Positions 12,509 through 24,100 of a DNA stretch of 64,000 nucleotides are shown in pieces (within the stretch, counting starts at the first letter, position 1; the number at the start of each line of letters is the position of its first letter). Both the position numbers and the translations under genes were made by a program. The stretch comes from Deroplatys truncata (taxonomy: Eukaryota; Arthropoda; Insecta; Mantodea; Mantidae), in NCBI GenBank assembly GCA_030765065.1, contig CM060989.1, positions 57,674,001 through 57,738,000 of the forward strand, given 5' to 3'. Under the pieces are notes generated by a model. It did not search any database, was not told the origin of the DNA, and saw nothing but the letters and a program-made list of their open reading frames with translations.

Positions 12509-12879
12509 TTTAATTGTTAACTGTTGGATTTCAGAGAAACCAACCGTAGGTAAGTTCAGACGCATAACTTTTGTGTTTTATCTTCCTACATAATGATATG
12601 GAATCAAGCATGCATGTTGTAACACCACTGTTGTTAAGCACTTATTGTGACCAAAAAATACACTCCAGAAAATCATTAGGTTGCTATTTAGCATATATGA
12701 AACATGGTGTAAAACAGCCCTGCATTTACATTTCTGTATTCAACATTTTCTTGTTTACAATGTGTTTTTGTTGGATTTGCTATGCTCAAAATGTATGAAA
12801 TCCTTAGGTTTGTGTTTATGAAATGTTAGGCTTCTCACATCAGACTTTATCCCATGTTAGGCATTTCAAAGGTTGAGGA

Positions 12880-13080
12880 AATCAAAAGTTTCTACAACAA
12901 CTAAAAAAATGGCTTACCCAAAACAATATAACACAAGATGAAGTAGATGACCTTTTGAATATCACTGAACTTTGCATCACTCAGAACACTTTCACTTTCA
13001 ACAATAGATACTATCAGCAAACTTCAGGTTTAGCCATGGGAAACCCTCTATCACCATTCCTCGCTAATTTTTCATGAGTA
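12880..13080 (+). pseudogene. Penelope-like reverse transcriptase fragment
   Basis: The plus strand encodes a stretch that fits the RT core of Penelope-like elements: TELCITQNTFTFNNRYYQQ followed by LAMGNPLSPFLAN, the PLE form of the motif around FNG-YYQQ-GLAMGSPLSP. Only this internal segment survives, ending near the start of an LTR-like repeat. RT in PLEs synthesises the element's DNA at the target. It is a fossil fragment. Confidence 0.8.
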
Positions 13081-13736
13081 ATTTTGAATTGCACATAACC
13101 ACCTCCTTTCTGCAAAATGAGGCAGTATTTTTAACACTGAATAATTTCAATTAAATTATATAATATGTAAATTCAATAACAGCCCGCCTTGAAGCAATAT
13201 GTATGTAATAATTTATAAAAGTGTATGTAACAGTCATTGCAAATGCTTATATTATTGTAAACATGTTCAATAATTGTATGTGAATGCATTACGTAATTTA
13301 ATAATGTAAGAGCTGTGAGAATAATAAGTTTAAAGTTGCTAACAATGAGGTAACTTTGAGGCAATAATGAGTTTGAGAGTTTGAATGTTGCTAGTCATGA
13401 TTAGAGCAACGATAATGTAAATTTTGTGACAGTTTAAAAATAGCCAATCAACAGCTAGAAAAAGCTTTAATTAAATGTAGGTATTCTGTTGGACTAGGAT
13501 TAGTAGGGACCCCAGATTGTCGGTAAATAAAATAATGTAATATCGGTGTAAAAATATTACAGTGAGCAGTGTTTTGGGCGGTAAATAAAACTGCTTAACG
13601 GTGTTATCTCGTGCAAAAAAAAGGTAAAAAACAAAAACACAGTTTAAACTATTTTACTGTGGAACAAAGGGCACCTTACATGTAACTTAAAAAAGAGGAG
13701 CATGAAAATATTTACATAGTATACATTTCGACTGAT

Positions 13737-14440
13737 TTACTTTGTTAGAGACAAAGCCACCATAAGTTCGGTGTTCTCTGGCTTAAGATTTGTTCTTAAG
13801 TTTGTCATGTTGTTCCCATATGCAGAGAAAAGTCTTTCACTGTCCACATTGGACATGGGTACCCACAATAGTTTCATACACTTCTCACTGAAACACAAGT
13901 GGTCACATTGAAGTCCAGAAAGTAAATCCATATATTCACTTCAGCAGCATCATCTATGTTCTTCAGAGCAGCATATCCCTCCTTGAATGTCTTCTGTGGC
14001 AAGTCTCGCAGAAAAGGTAACATTCTTCTTGCTTTTTCTATAGTTATATCAGTAGATGCCTCATTTGATACTATTTTTCATACATCAAACAATTTACCTG
14101 CAGAATGAATAATATCAGCAGCTGGATCAGCTGACATTAAGGAATTCAGCTTGGTAACTGACTTTATGCCCAATTGCTTGAACTGACTAATAACATAAGA
14201 CTTCTTGAGGGTTGGCAGTCTCTGAAGAAGACTTGAAGTTTTCTCTCCAAACGAGCCCTCAGCTACTATTGTGAAGCCATTTTATATATCTTTAAGTTTG
14301 CTATATAGTTTATGAACAAATGGATATTTAGATTCCTCAAGCACTTCAATAAGGCAAATGGTGTCTTTGCAGTGTTCAAGAAGGAAAGATGCCTGGCAGT
14401 TTATCATATTTTGAGACCGCATTGAAGTACTACTGTGGAA
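13737..14440 (-). pseudogene. hAT transposase, C-terminal half (broken)
   Basis: The minus strand ends with the hAT C-terminal dimerisation signature: LWVPMSNVDSERLFSAYGN then MTNLRTNLKPENTELM, stop near 13737. Upstream come KARRMLPFLRDLPQKTF, SVTKLNSLMSADPAAD and LLEHCKDTICLIEVLEE, segments of the same protein in changing frames. In hAT enzymes this region folds with the catalytic core and mediates dimerisation. At least two frame breaks and a stop (near 14080) separate the pieces. The N-terminal BED finger is not found. Confidence 0.8.
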
Positions 14441-15404
14441 TTGGTTTGAATTCCCGCGTGCTGCAAAACTAAACTGACCTGGCAATGTCTTGCACATGCT
14501 GTCTGTACGGTGCGCGAACAGCACGTTGCCAACTCCACCATCAGCTGAATTGTGCATGCGTGCTTAATTTGAAACGTGGCTCCATCGGCATATTTCCTTT
14601 TGTTTTTCAGAGCAGAAGGTAAACAGACTCCTTGCGCTAAATTGTAACGTAATTTAAAGAATATAACTTGACTCCAAACGAATCTTTCAGTACAGCGGAC
14701 ATAAAATATACCTAGACATGCGTTCACATTATGGCAACGTCGCGAGACAGCAACAATTTTCGTGCGAGGGGTACAGGAAACGGAGACAGTGATTGGTGGA
14801 AGAGGCTGTGTACTGTCAGAATTGACTTGAACCAGACTTAGAAATTCATGCATTATTTAACGATACTTTTGCGACAGTCTTTTCCAGCCGGCATGAAATG
14901 GGGCGATGCAAGCACGAATCGTTAAAATACGGCATTAGAGAAGAATTGCAGGTAGTATTGTCATTTAAATCTAAAGAATAATTTGAGTGAAATGAGAAAT
15001 CTGTCACTGATACGGTGTTGCCGAGTTCTGATAACCATGGCATTCCTTTTGTTGTGCATGCGATAGGTGAAGAGTGAAGGGGACAGGGTAGTCGAAGCAG
15101 TACCGATGTTTACCGAAGCTCTGGTTAAATCACAGTGCAGTTTGGTGTTCTGTGCCGTGCAGCATGGCTGTAGCGAATGACAATACACATATCCGTAAAT
15201 GATTGATAAGCCAAATATCTGATTGTTTATGTGAAAAGGAGAGACAAACGCCAAAAAAAAGGGGAGAGAGAGAAAAATTTCGGGTTATTTTGCACATTTT
15301 TTTTTCATAACGGTGTTATTTCGCGTTTTCGCGATATAGAACTTATGTCGCGACTCAGAATGGATATATATGTGGAATTTAAAAATAATTGATTAAAGTT
15401 TATT

Positions 15405-15535
15405 TAAAGGTGAGTCGGAATTGTTACACTAACATCACTTAAGTTTACTCACTTAACATGTTTCGGGAAACCGTTGTTCCCATCCTCAGAAGGTTAATTC
15501 GAAATTAATTCGAAGGTTAATTCAAAGGTTAATTG
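15405..15535 (-). repeat. PLE terminal-repeat fragment inside the hAT element
   Basis: GGTGAGTCGGAATTGTTACA followed by AACATCACTTAAGTTTACTC matches PLE termini at 52008, 52486 and (inverted) 26530. On the minus strand it carries CTGAGGA (15489-15483), a short hairpin and GAAAC (15464-15460). The right end breaks up into TTAATTCGA repeats. It sits within the hAT terminus, so it postdates that insertion. Confidence 0.75.
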
Positions 15536-16259
15536 ATTAAAGGTTTTCCTTATTGTTAATTTTCGGCCAATTTCGCGAATTAACTACTTGCGAAAAGTCG
15601 GGGTCCCTAAGGATTAGCCAATCAGAGACTTGAAATACAGAAGTTTATGGGTTTGGACGGTTGAAATATGTTCAGTTGCCTGCAGACCTTGGTAGTGACC
15701 AGATGGAAGATGTGTTCTCTAAAGAAATATTACGTATTCGTGTGAAACAAAAATTAAGTATATGCATTAACAAAGTACAAGTATTAAATTAAAGAATCTC
15801 ACAGCTCTTAATATCCGTGTAGTGCTACTTAATTTGTGTCAAGGATTAATAAAAAGAAGTGAATTTAAACTTAAAATCTGTGTAAGCCTACATTCTTGTC
15901 GCACCACGTCCTGATTAAGAGAAACGTGTCTCTAAAGTAATACTGATGCAGCCGAGGCAAACATAAACATAAATACTATCTGTAGAAGCAGTTTAATAAC
16001 AAAGTTAAAATATATTTTTTTTTAAACTTGGAGCGTAACAACAAAAATACATCTTCAAATAGGCTTTTCATACATAGTAGCATATTACGTAAACAACAAC
16101 TTGAAATTGACGTACATATGTGGAGCTAAAATAAATAAATAAATAAACTTCAAGAACAATATCTTACTTCAAGTTGGCTTCCCAAGCGTGAATCTAATAA
16201 CTTATGTAACAATAAATTACGTAAATAAATTATGTAAACAACACCTACTTCAAACTTTA

Positions 16260-17260
16260 CAAAGTCTGGCACAGATATGTCAATATATTTGCGATAGTAT
16301 CCAACAAGCTCATCCAGGATGCCCTCAAACTACTAAATTTACAGAACAGATCTATACAGTTTACGATGGAAACAGAAAATGAAGGTACTTTACCCTTCCT
16401 TGATTTAAAAGTAATTAGAAACCAGAACAAGATTAATTTTGGGATCTACAGGAAACCTACACATTCTGAAAATTACATAAAAAGCAATAGTTTCAACCTG
16501 GTACCACACAAACATGCAGTCCTAAACAGTTTGACCCATAGATTGGTTTACACTCCACTAACAGAAACAGAATACAAACACAGCCATGAACAATGGCTTC
16601 ACCAAACAAATCATTGACAAAAAAAAAATAGCACATTTCAAGAAACACATTAAGGACACCACAAATTTAACCCAACAAAAAAGGAAAATGATTTTCAAGA
16701 AGTTCACTTTCCACCCAAGGATTCATTACAAATTCCATAACATCTTCAAAAAACACATTTACCTACCTCCACAAAACAGATTATGTATAGAGAAATTACT
16801 TTGCAACAAATCAAAGGACCAAAAACCTCAGAACAAAAAAGCAGGAATCTATCAAATTAATTGCCCAGAATGTGACCAAATACACATAGGTAAAACAAAA
16901 AGAAATTTAGAAACCAGATTAAAAGAACAAATGAGACACATCAAATACAAACACATGGAAAAATCTGCAGTTGAAATAAAACACTCTTAGACCAACAAAA
17001 CACACTGCAGAGTTGGATACTTGGGAAAAGTTATTAATCACAAAGCACTATGTGATGAATTTTGAATTGCCGCCACCAAACCCACTATGGAGTTTCGTCA
17101 CTATACCAGATTCCACCACACACAGACGCACACGGGACAACACCACGAGGAGCCAGTCGGCCCCTTTCGATGATGGGAGCAATTAGCTCCTGAAACCGGT
17201 CAAGTTGAAAAACATGTAAGTGATGTTAAGTGTTTCAACTTCGACTCAAATTTTCTATAT
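16260..17260 (+). mobile_element. Penelope-like element: RT end, GIY-YIG endonuclease and 3' terminus
   Basis: In order on the plus strand: the end of the RT (QFTMETENEGTLPFLDLKV, FGIYRKPTHSENYIKSNSF), a basic linker (FTFHPRIHYKFHNIFKKH), then a GIY-YIG endonuclease (KAGIYQINCPECDQIHIGK, TKRNLETRLKEQMRHIK) and the C-terminal FELPPPNP-like end. PLEs use the GIY-YIG nuclease to nick the target and the RT to copy RNA into it. Downstream a terminal region holds GATGATGG, a GGAGC/GCTCC hairpin and GAAAC (17168-17195). It is a 5'-truncated, dead copy. Confidence 0.9.
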
Positions 17261-17880
17261 AATTTCAAATACACATCACTGTTACTAGCTTATCTATGTT
17301 TTATACTAATAACCAAAACCCTTTTAAGTAACTGTGTTGTGATGACTAACTCAAGCATACATGGTCTAACGTTCAGTACAGAACTTCTGCTTTCCCTAAT
17401 TGCTCATTTATTTTGTTATGCTTTTAATTTCAGATCACTGGCAGTCATTCACTTATTCTATAATTTTTGTTTTTTATTCCAGATGTTGAGATACTACTGT
17501 GAGCTTTAACTCGTCATTTGTCGCTACCATTGTTGTGACACGGTTTGTCACACCATGAGCATTTTGCTCACGGTAATAAATACGCGTAACAAGAGATAAC
17601 ATTATGTCAATAACACAATTTAATAACACGTAAATTATAATTTTTCTAAATCTACTACAAATGACATTTTTTTTGAAGTGATCACAAAATATTTGTCTTC
17701 ACAAAAAAAGTAAAGAATATTAACTTGCGGTTGACTAAATGTAGTATATGTAGGTACTTGAAAGAAATTCAAATCCAATGTCTTCATTGACAAAATTATG
17801 AGTTTAGTGTTTGTTAAATATGGTACTGTATGCAATACCTAAATATAGCACAAATTCAATATACTCCTAAAAACAAATTA
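17261..17880. other. Non-coding stretch
   Basis: No protein remnant seen. It includes small perfect hairpins around 17535-17565 (GTGACACGGTTTGTCAC and TGAGCATTTTGCTCA) of unknown origin, just before the piggyBac fragment. Confidence 0.4.
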
Positions 17881-18217
17881 TGGTGATGGTGGTGGCAACA
17901 CTGGCAGCTCAAGGCATTTATCACAGGTAATTCTTGCGTGTTCGTTGCACAAATATTTGTTACATTTACAACAGCTTTTCTTGGTTTTTCAGTTCTTTCG
18001 CCGAGGGCACAGTAGTTGCAGTTTCTGCATTCTCCTCTTCATTACCAACAATTTTCTTCATTGAGACTCGCAAATTTGAAATAGACAGATGTACTCTAAC
18101 ATGGGGTTTTATAAGTTCTAGTGCTAAATGTTTCAAAAATATTTGACGCGCTAATTTCTTCTCTGTATTAGCGAAATAAATTATCTGAGAATATATTGTA
18201 CCAATGTTTTTACACAT
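17881..18217 (-). pseudogene. piggyBac-like transposase, C-terminal end
   Basis: On the minus strand a frame reads LALELIKPHVRVHLSISNLR, then an acidic stretch, then in a shifted frame a cysteine-rich tail: CCKCNKYLCNEHARITCDKC followed by a proline-rich end and stop near 17881. The order (helical KELIKPH segment, spacer, C-terminal Cys/His cross-brace finger) is that of insect piggyBac transposases, whose finger helps bind the element ends. The catalytic DDD core is missing. One frameshift separates the two parts (around 17980). Confidence 0.7.
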
Positions 18218-18543
18218 GTTTAATAACTCAACTTTGTTTGATTAGGTTTTACTTTTCATCATGTCATTTCACATGATTAATTTCTCATGGCATTCGCAAT
18301 ATCTGTTCAGAATACAAATCCTCATATTTCAATTTATCGGAATACATTGTAGAGTTAACCTATGCGTTATATTGGCAGCTTTCTTTTATTTAAAACGTTA
18401 CTCTTTTATCTAATCTACATAAAGATTAAATGGCAGAACTTAGGAATTTAGAAGAAACTGAAATGGAAGTGAAATTACAGAAGCAGCAGAAAGAATAACA
18501 TTAGGAGTACTTACACAAAAACTCAGAAAGCAACATGATAGAG
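18218..18543. other. Non-coding stretch
   Basis: Nothing recognisable between the piggyBac remnant and the mariner end. Confidence 0.4.
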
Positions 18544-18545
18544 TA

Positions 18546-19760
18546 CGAGGGCGGATCGAAAAGTAACACACAATAATTTTTTTCTGCCTTGGTATTGCAG
18601 CTGGAATGTTGCAATTTCACACAGATATAGTTTAAAGTTTTCACTGCAGAGGGTATATTTTGTTTCATGTGCAGCTCTAGCGAGAAAAGCGTCAACTATG
18701 CAGCAAAGATGGCGTGCATGTTACTGTCGTCCATGTGTGAAGAGCAGAGAGGTATAGTTCAATATTTGTGGGCCAAAGGGCATAAACCAAGTGATATTCA
18801 CAGGGACATGCATCGCATGTTTGGGAATGATTGTATGGACCATAGCAATGTCTCCAGGTGGTGTGCATTCTTCCTAGAGGGTCATGTGAACCTTAGAGAA
18901 TTGCCAGGCTCTGGAAGGCCGGTAACAACTGCAACCCCGCAGAATGTCAGAGGCATTGAAGCAGCAATTTTGAATGACTGGCATGTGCAACTGCGAACCT
19001 TTTCGCAACAGTTCAACATTTCCTATGGTGCAGTGTACAATATAGTTCATGACATGTTGAAATTTCGTAAAGTTAGTGCTCGCTGGGTGCCTAAGAACTT
19101 GACAGACAACCACAAAGGCCAGTGACTGATGAGTTTGGATCACCTAATGTGGTACACCACAGAAGGGCATGACTTTCTGAAAGGAATTGTCACGGGTGAT
19201 GAGTCGTGGCATACCACTACACACCCGAAACCAAGCAGGCAAGTATGGAGTGGAAACATGCTGGTTCCCCATGAAGAAAAAATTCAACGTGACTTAATCT
19301 GCTAGGAAAGTGTTTGTGACGGTGTTCTGGGATATGCATGGTGTTGTATTGGTGAACTTTGCTGAACACGAGACCACTGTGAATGCTGCAGCCTACATGA
19401 AAACTTTGGTGAAGTTGCATCATGCCCTTTGTGACAAACACCACAACATGAATGCTGACGATGTCAGAATTCTTCATGACAATGCTTGCCCCATGTTGCT
19501 GCTGCTGTTCGTCAGAAAATCGCCAAATTTGGTTGGGAGGTGCTCCAGCATCCACCATACAGTCCGAACCTTGCACCATCGGACTTTCATCTGATCCCAT
19601 GAAGAAATTCCTCGCCGGCCAACGTTTTGCGACATGTGGTCTGCAGATGGTTATACTCCAAGGAAGCGGACTTCTACAAACAAGACATATTGAAACTGGT
19701 ATCACGATGGGAGAAATGTGTTGAGAAACTTAGTGACTATGTCGAAAAGTAGGTAAAAGG
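18546..19760 (+). mobile_element. mariner element M2, copy 1 (3' end lost)
   Basis: The left end CGAGGGCGGATCGAAAAGTAA follows a TA (18544-18545), matching the copy at 40192. A long open segment (18667-19122) encodes the N-terminal helix-turn-helix pair: GIVQYLWAKGHKPSDIHRD, DHSNVSRWCAFF and FSQQFNISYGAVYNIVHD. The catalytic half follows in other frames: VTGDESW near 19195, ILHDNA near 19470, and the third aspartate within LAPSDFHL near 19570. The spacing gives DD34D. Frame is lost at 19123 and again before 19300. No right TIR is found after 19760, so the 3' end is missing. Confidence 0.9.
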
Positions 19761-19909
19761 TGTATAAGGCATAATATGGTGAAAATAGTTTCACTGAAAA
19801 TGACTGCTAGCAGAACAACAAAACATCTGACATCTCACTTTTTTGTCATTTCTATTGTTTGAAGAACCCATTCTAAACTGATTTCTCGTAGTTTCAGGAA
19901 TCAATATAA

Positions 19910-20005
19910 TATTGATTCAAATCTCGACTATGGCATTGAATTTTTCAGTCGCCTGATTCTACCTTTCCAACCCTGTCAAACACACGGCTTGTGTGGAAAA
20001 ACAAT
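19910..20005 (+). mobile_element. tRNA-derived SINE, family S1 (plus strand, truncated)
   Basis: ATTCAAATCTCGACTATGGC continues with CGCCTGATTCTACC and CACACGGCTTGTGTG, the same tail as the minus-strand copy at 2105-2215. The tRNA-like head upstream of the B box is missing. Confidence 0.7.
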
Positions 20006-20069
20006 TATTTCCATAATATTGATATTGTCGCGGTAATCTGTTCGTGTTATCTTTTTTACTTGGCGCCTG

Positions 20070-20905
20070 TTATTGTTTTACTATTTTGAATTTTGGGTTC
20101 TTTGTCCTCCAGCTAGCTATTATTACTCAGTCGAGCAAATATCTCTGAGCAGGGCATGTAAACGGAAAGGAGTTGTTACTAAAAGATAACACTGATAAAA
20201 GAATTTGTTTTTACACTTTTATTGCCATCACAATTAATAGTTCAATCTGTAATCTTTATACACGCCAGACTGAAACTGTTATATTTCCGAATGTAATTAC
20301 TGTCGTAATAGTTGTCGCGTACTTCACATTTTGTAACTAACTTTACGACGCGAGAGATTCTGTAGAACTGCGTAATGTGTACCTCGTGAGAGATTGCTGA
20401 GAACTGCATAATGTGTACCTTGTGAATGATTCTTTAGCACTGCGTAATGTGTACCTCGCGAGAGATTCTGTAGAACTGCGCAACGTTTACCTCGTGAATG
20501 ATTCTGTAGAACTGCGTGATACTTGCTTTTGGCTCGAGAATATATACTCCCTCACCTCGAAATTCCTAAACATTATAATAGAGCTACTATTGGTTACTAA
20601 ATTGCGCCAACATTAGCATCTATTTTGTCAGCCAATCATAATTACTAATACATATGCTCTAGGGAAGATATTCCCTCCATTTCTAAAGAAAGGCACGCTA
20701 CCCTGACGTCATTTGTTTGTCTCTTCTTAGTGATAAACAACTCATCCCCTCGCTTCATTGTTACCCACTCCTATTGTAGTTTCAGTGAGGCTGTGTAAAC
20801 TTATTTCCTAACAATGCTTATGGCTAACAGACATCTAAAATCATTTTCATACAATAATGTTAATTTACACTACAATGACTCTGGCATTCACAGTGTTGTG
20901 ATATA
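20070..20905 (-). mobile_element. LTR of family L1, minus strand (fossil)
   Basis: The reverse complement follows the LTRs at 45484 and 55487 in order: GCAATAATG-type upstream region, CCAAT/ATTGG box, TAACAGTTTCAGTCTGGCG, GGCAATAAAAGTG (polyadenylation signal), CTTTCCGTTTACATGCCCTG and TAGCTAGCTGGAGGACA. Beyond its 3' end is GGCGCC, consistent with the start of a primer-binding site. It is more diverged than the other copies, so older, and carries a private 36-bp tandem repeat. It ends about 150 bp upstream of the POLH start codon, in the opposite direction. Confidence 0.8.
20352..20520. repeat. 36-bp tandem repeat (about 4.7 units) inside the LTR
   Basis: Units of 36 bp start at 20352, 20388, 20424, 20460 and 20496, with consensus GA(G/A)(A/T)GATTCTGTAGAACTGCG then TAATGTGTACCTCGT. 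The period is a multiple of three, which keeps a short frame open across it by chance. The other L1 LTRs have no such array at this place, so it expanded in this copy. Confidence 0.9.
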
Positions 20906-21035
20906 AAATACTACCTCAATATTTTACAAATTTGAGTGCTGTCTAAAAATAGTATATACCACATGTGTTAAAAGTGGTTTTATTTTTACCCCTTGTATAT
21001 AATGTACTATTATTTAATTCTTTTTATTTTTTTAG

Positions 21036-21181
21036 TTAGCTGATTGAGTAAGTATGACAAGCCAAATAGTTGTGCTGGTGGACATGGATTGTTTCTACTG
21101 CCAAGTAGAAGCTAGACTAAATCCTACCCTAAAAGGCAAACCTGTAGCTGTGGTGCAGTACAACCAGTGGATGGGAGGAGG
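21036..21181 (+). CDS. POLH: POLH first coding exon
   Basis: A run of T ending TTTAG at 21035 looks like an acceptor, followed by an 18-bp leader with an in-frame stop (TAA) and ATG at 21054. This suggests a separate upstream non-coding exon, not located. It codes for residues 1-42 and two bases of codon 43, ending MGGG, with donor GTATGT at 21182. The start is chosen because the stop just upstream rules out extension and the length before DMDCF matches the family. Confidence 0.93.
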
Positions 21182-24100
21182 GTATGTATTTGGTTGCGTA
21201 TCTTGCTCTCATATGTGATATATGCTGGCTGTTAAATCATGGGTCTTATTCCAAGGAAGCATAGAAAGGTTTTCATGTAAATGCACATGTAATTTCATTG
21301 CCATCTGTAGAGGTATATGATACCTCAATGCCGCACCTTCACTATACACATTAACAAGCTAGTGGTAATATACACTGCCGTTTGTGAAAATTGCAACACC
21401 AAGAAGGAAATGCATGAATTCAATGAATTTAATACCACAGATTAGGTACATGACAAGTAACAAATGTTAAACTTTTCAAATCTATACATGACCTTTGAGC
21501 CCTAATATTCAGTATTTGGTGTGGCCTCCATGTGCTGCAATTAGAGCTGCTATATGCCATGGCATGGAAACAAAAAGGTTCTGAATAAGTTCCTGAGGGA
21601 TTTCCCTCCACGCAGTTTGTATTCAAGCCCACAAATCCGTGACACTGCTTACTGGAGGACCGTGGCTCACCAGGTGCCGACCAACCATATTCCAGACATG
21701 TTTGATGGGCGACATGTCAGGCGAACGTGCGGGGCAGGGAAGCAATGGTACCCGTTGCTCTTTGAAGAAGGCTTGTACATTCCTAGCAATATGTGGCCGG
21801 GCATTGTCCTATTGAAATGTGACCTGTGGAGATACCTGAAGCAGGAGGAGTACCTCAGGCTCTACAACCACCGTTAGGTACCAGTTGCTGTTCAAAGTGC
21901 CCTCAATTCGTAGGAGGCGAGATCGGTTGTTATAATCAATGGCGCCCCAAACCATCACACCTGGTGTTAGTCCACTATGCCGCTCAACAATGCAGCCCTC
22001 CAGGTTGCGCTCACCATGGTACCGCCAGACACGTATGCGGCCATCACTGGACACGTTGAAGCTGTACTTGTCCGAAAAGACTACATTTTGCCACTCAGCA
22101 CCCCAGTTACAGTGTTCCTGAGCCCATTGCAGTCGGAGGAGCTTGTGGTTTCTGGACAATGGAAGCCCACGTAATGGCATGCATGCAACCAGTCCAACCT
22201 GCAGCAGACAGCGATAAACTGTAGATGCAGACAAGTTCACACCTGTTGCAGTGCTCCAGCGTCGAGCCAACACTGTGGATGAAGCTGTACGGTCTGTTAT
22301 GGCAATGCGGACAAGATGACAGTCATCCTGTGCTGTGGTCATGTTCCGTGATCCAGTACCCGCTCTTCGCTGCATACAACCTTCATCTATCCACTGCTTC
22401 CACACATGCATCTGTCGTAGCAGCATGCCCTGTATGAGCCAAATGTCACGGTATGACAAACCCGCTTCCCGGAGAGCGATCATTCTGCCCCGTTTGAACT
22501 CACTCACATGCCAATATGGCTCTCTTTGACATCGACAAGGCATACTGGTACTTGCATTATTGTTTTCACCTTGTTTGACAGCTCTGCACTGACTACACTG
22601 GGCGCAACACTGACTTGTCGGACCAACACGAGAGGGCTCTGCTTGGCTTACATGTACCCCATCTCTCTGCAAACCTAATCACTTATTGCTTGCACACTCT
22701 TCTACACTTCCACCAAGTTTGGAGCTATTCAGGAAATTCTTTCTTATTGTTGCAATTTTCACAAATGGCATTGTAGAAAAGGACTCTCTTGTTTATTTGC
22801 ATGCATTGCAGCTTCTGTTAAAACGGAAACTCAGGAACTTCTTGAATTCACAGTATTAAGGTTTACTTTCCACCTTTTATTATTAAAGCTTTAAGAAGTT
22901 CAATTTTAGGCAGTGCCATGGCTGAGTGGTTAGACTGCTCACCTCTTATCAAGGTGGCCCGGGTTCAATTCTATGTGGGATTTGTGGTGGATGAAGTAGC
23001 ATCTGGGTTCTCCAGATTCTTCTGCCATTCATTCCACCAACTGCTCCATCATCACCTTTCCTTTCATCCATTTCACTGTCATTTCATATCATCTTCCTTG
23101 CTCTCATACCAGGCTTCGGGCAGATCACATCCTGGTTCTTCTGTCCGGTCCACAAAACTGTCTGCTCCCTGACAAGTATCTGACCCCAGGCATTGGCTTG
23201 TACTCCTGGGGGTTTAAGTCCTCCGAACAGGGAGGGTAAAACCGAGAAAGAAGAAGAATAAATTTGAGTTTTACTTTCTCTGCCACCTATGTAAAGTTCT
23301 GTATTGCACCCAAAAATTTGATGTTGAGATTTCACCAGAAATACATGTTTTGAGGTCCCTGAATCAAAAAAAAAATTATTTTTAGAAAAAGTTTTCTGTG
23401 TACACGTTTGTGCGCACATGTCCATTCATTTAAGAGAGAGAACAGCATAAGTGAAAAACTTAGATAAATAATCAAAGTTGGTATTAAGTTTAGAATCCTC
23501 CTAGGATGTGACACAAAAATTTTGAAGAAATCTTCCCACTCCAAAATACCTTTTATATGGAAGATTTTTCTCAAAAATGTTCTTAAACGATTATGATTAA
23601 AATACCATATGTTTAAGATATTTACATGACAAATAAAATGTATATCTTAAATTTTGTAGGAATAGCCTGTGAAGCCCTCTTCATTCAGGAAGAATTTGCA
23701 TAATTTTGTATAACTGGCAAACCATGAGATAGACAAAAACACGCTATACAAAGAAATGTAGACCTCTTTAGGACACTAACAACAACCTTTTTTGTGGCAT
23801 CAGCTTTCATATTTTTGTCTTTATGTGCTTTTAGAAAATATTTTATACATTCACATATGTATAGACAAGGTAATGTTAGTGTATTGAGATTTTTTGTTGT
23901 TCACCAATGGCATTGGGGACTAATTGATCTGCATCATTTTCCTCTGGCTTCCCAATATAAAGTCTGTAAGTTATCACTTTTAAGGCCTTTGCATCTGGCG
24001 AGATGTTGTTTGTTCAGGATGACATCTTCTTCACAGAGAGTGCACTTGGGTGTAGGTAAGCATCGTATCTTGTAGAGATGTTCTGCGAGGCAATCGTGGC

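Larger units (their letters stand above)
13504..15609 (-). mobile_element. hAT element with intact 8-bp target duplications
   Basis: The ends are TAGGGACCCCAGATTGTCGG and, inverted, TAGGGACCCCGACTTTTCGC. Directly outside are perfect 8-bp repeats AGGATTAG (13496-13503 and 15610-15617), the hallmark of hAT insertion. The L2 copy at 54295 has the undisturbed site (GGACTAGAATTAGCCAAT). The element is 2106 bp and carries a damaged transposase on the minus strand plus a PLE terminal fragment near its right end, so it is itself a host for later insertion. Confidence 0.93.
13152..16185 (+). mobile_element. LTR-like repeat, family L2, copy 1 (split by hAT)
   Basis: The flanks of the hAT element, 13152-13503 and 15610-16185, align in order with the uninterrupted copy at 53955-54990. 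Shared words include AACAGCCCGCCTTG, TAGCCAATCA, GCAGCCGAGGCA and downstream units such as GACGTACATATGTGGAGCT that look like degenerate primer-binding sites. This suggests an LTR plus leader of an LTR retroelement, now a fossil. No protein-coding part remains. Excluding the hAT it spans about 0.9 kb. Confidence 0.65.

Noticed and set aside
12880-13080. Telomerase reverse transcriptase fragment
   Set aside because: RT motifs fit Penelope-like elements better (QQ-x-GLAMG), and GIY-YIG partners of the same class abound in the window.
18667-19122. Host SETMAR-like gene
   Set aside because: Only the mariner half is present, between mariner terminal sequence and frameshifted catalytic parts. There is no SET domain.
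20413-20616. Small protein with a 12-residue repeat
   Set aside because: Produced by the 36-bp tandem repeat inside an LTR fossil; other LTR copies lack it.
22911-22990. tRNA-Leu/Ser gene
   Set aside because: A and B boxes are present but no closed acceptor stem or anticodon arm, and the sequence runs on into a SINE body.
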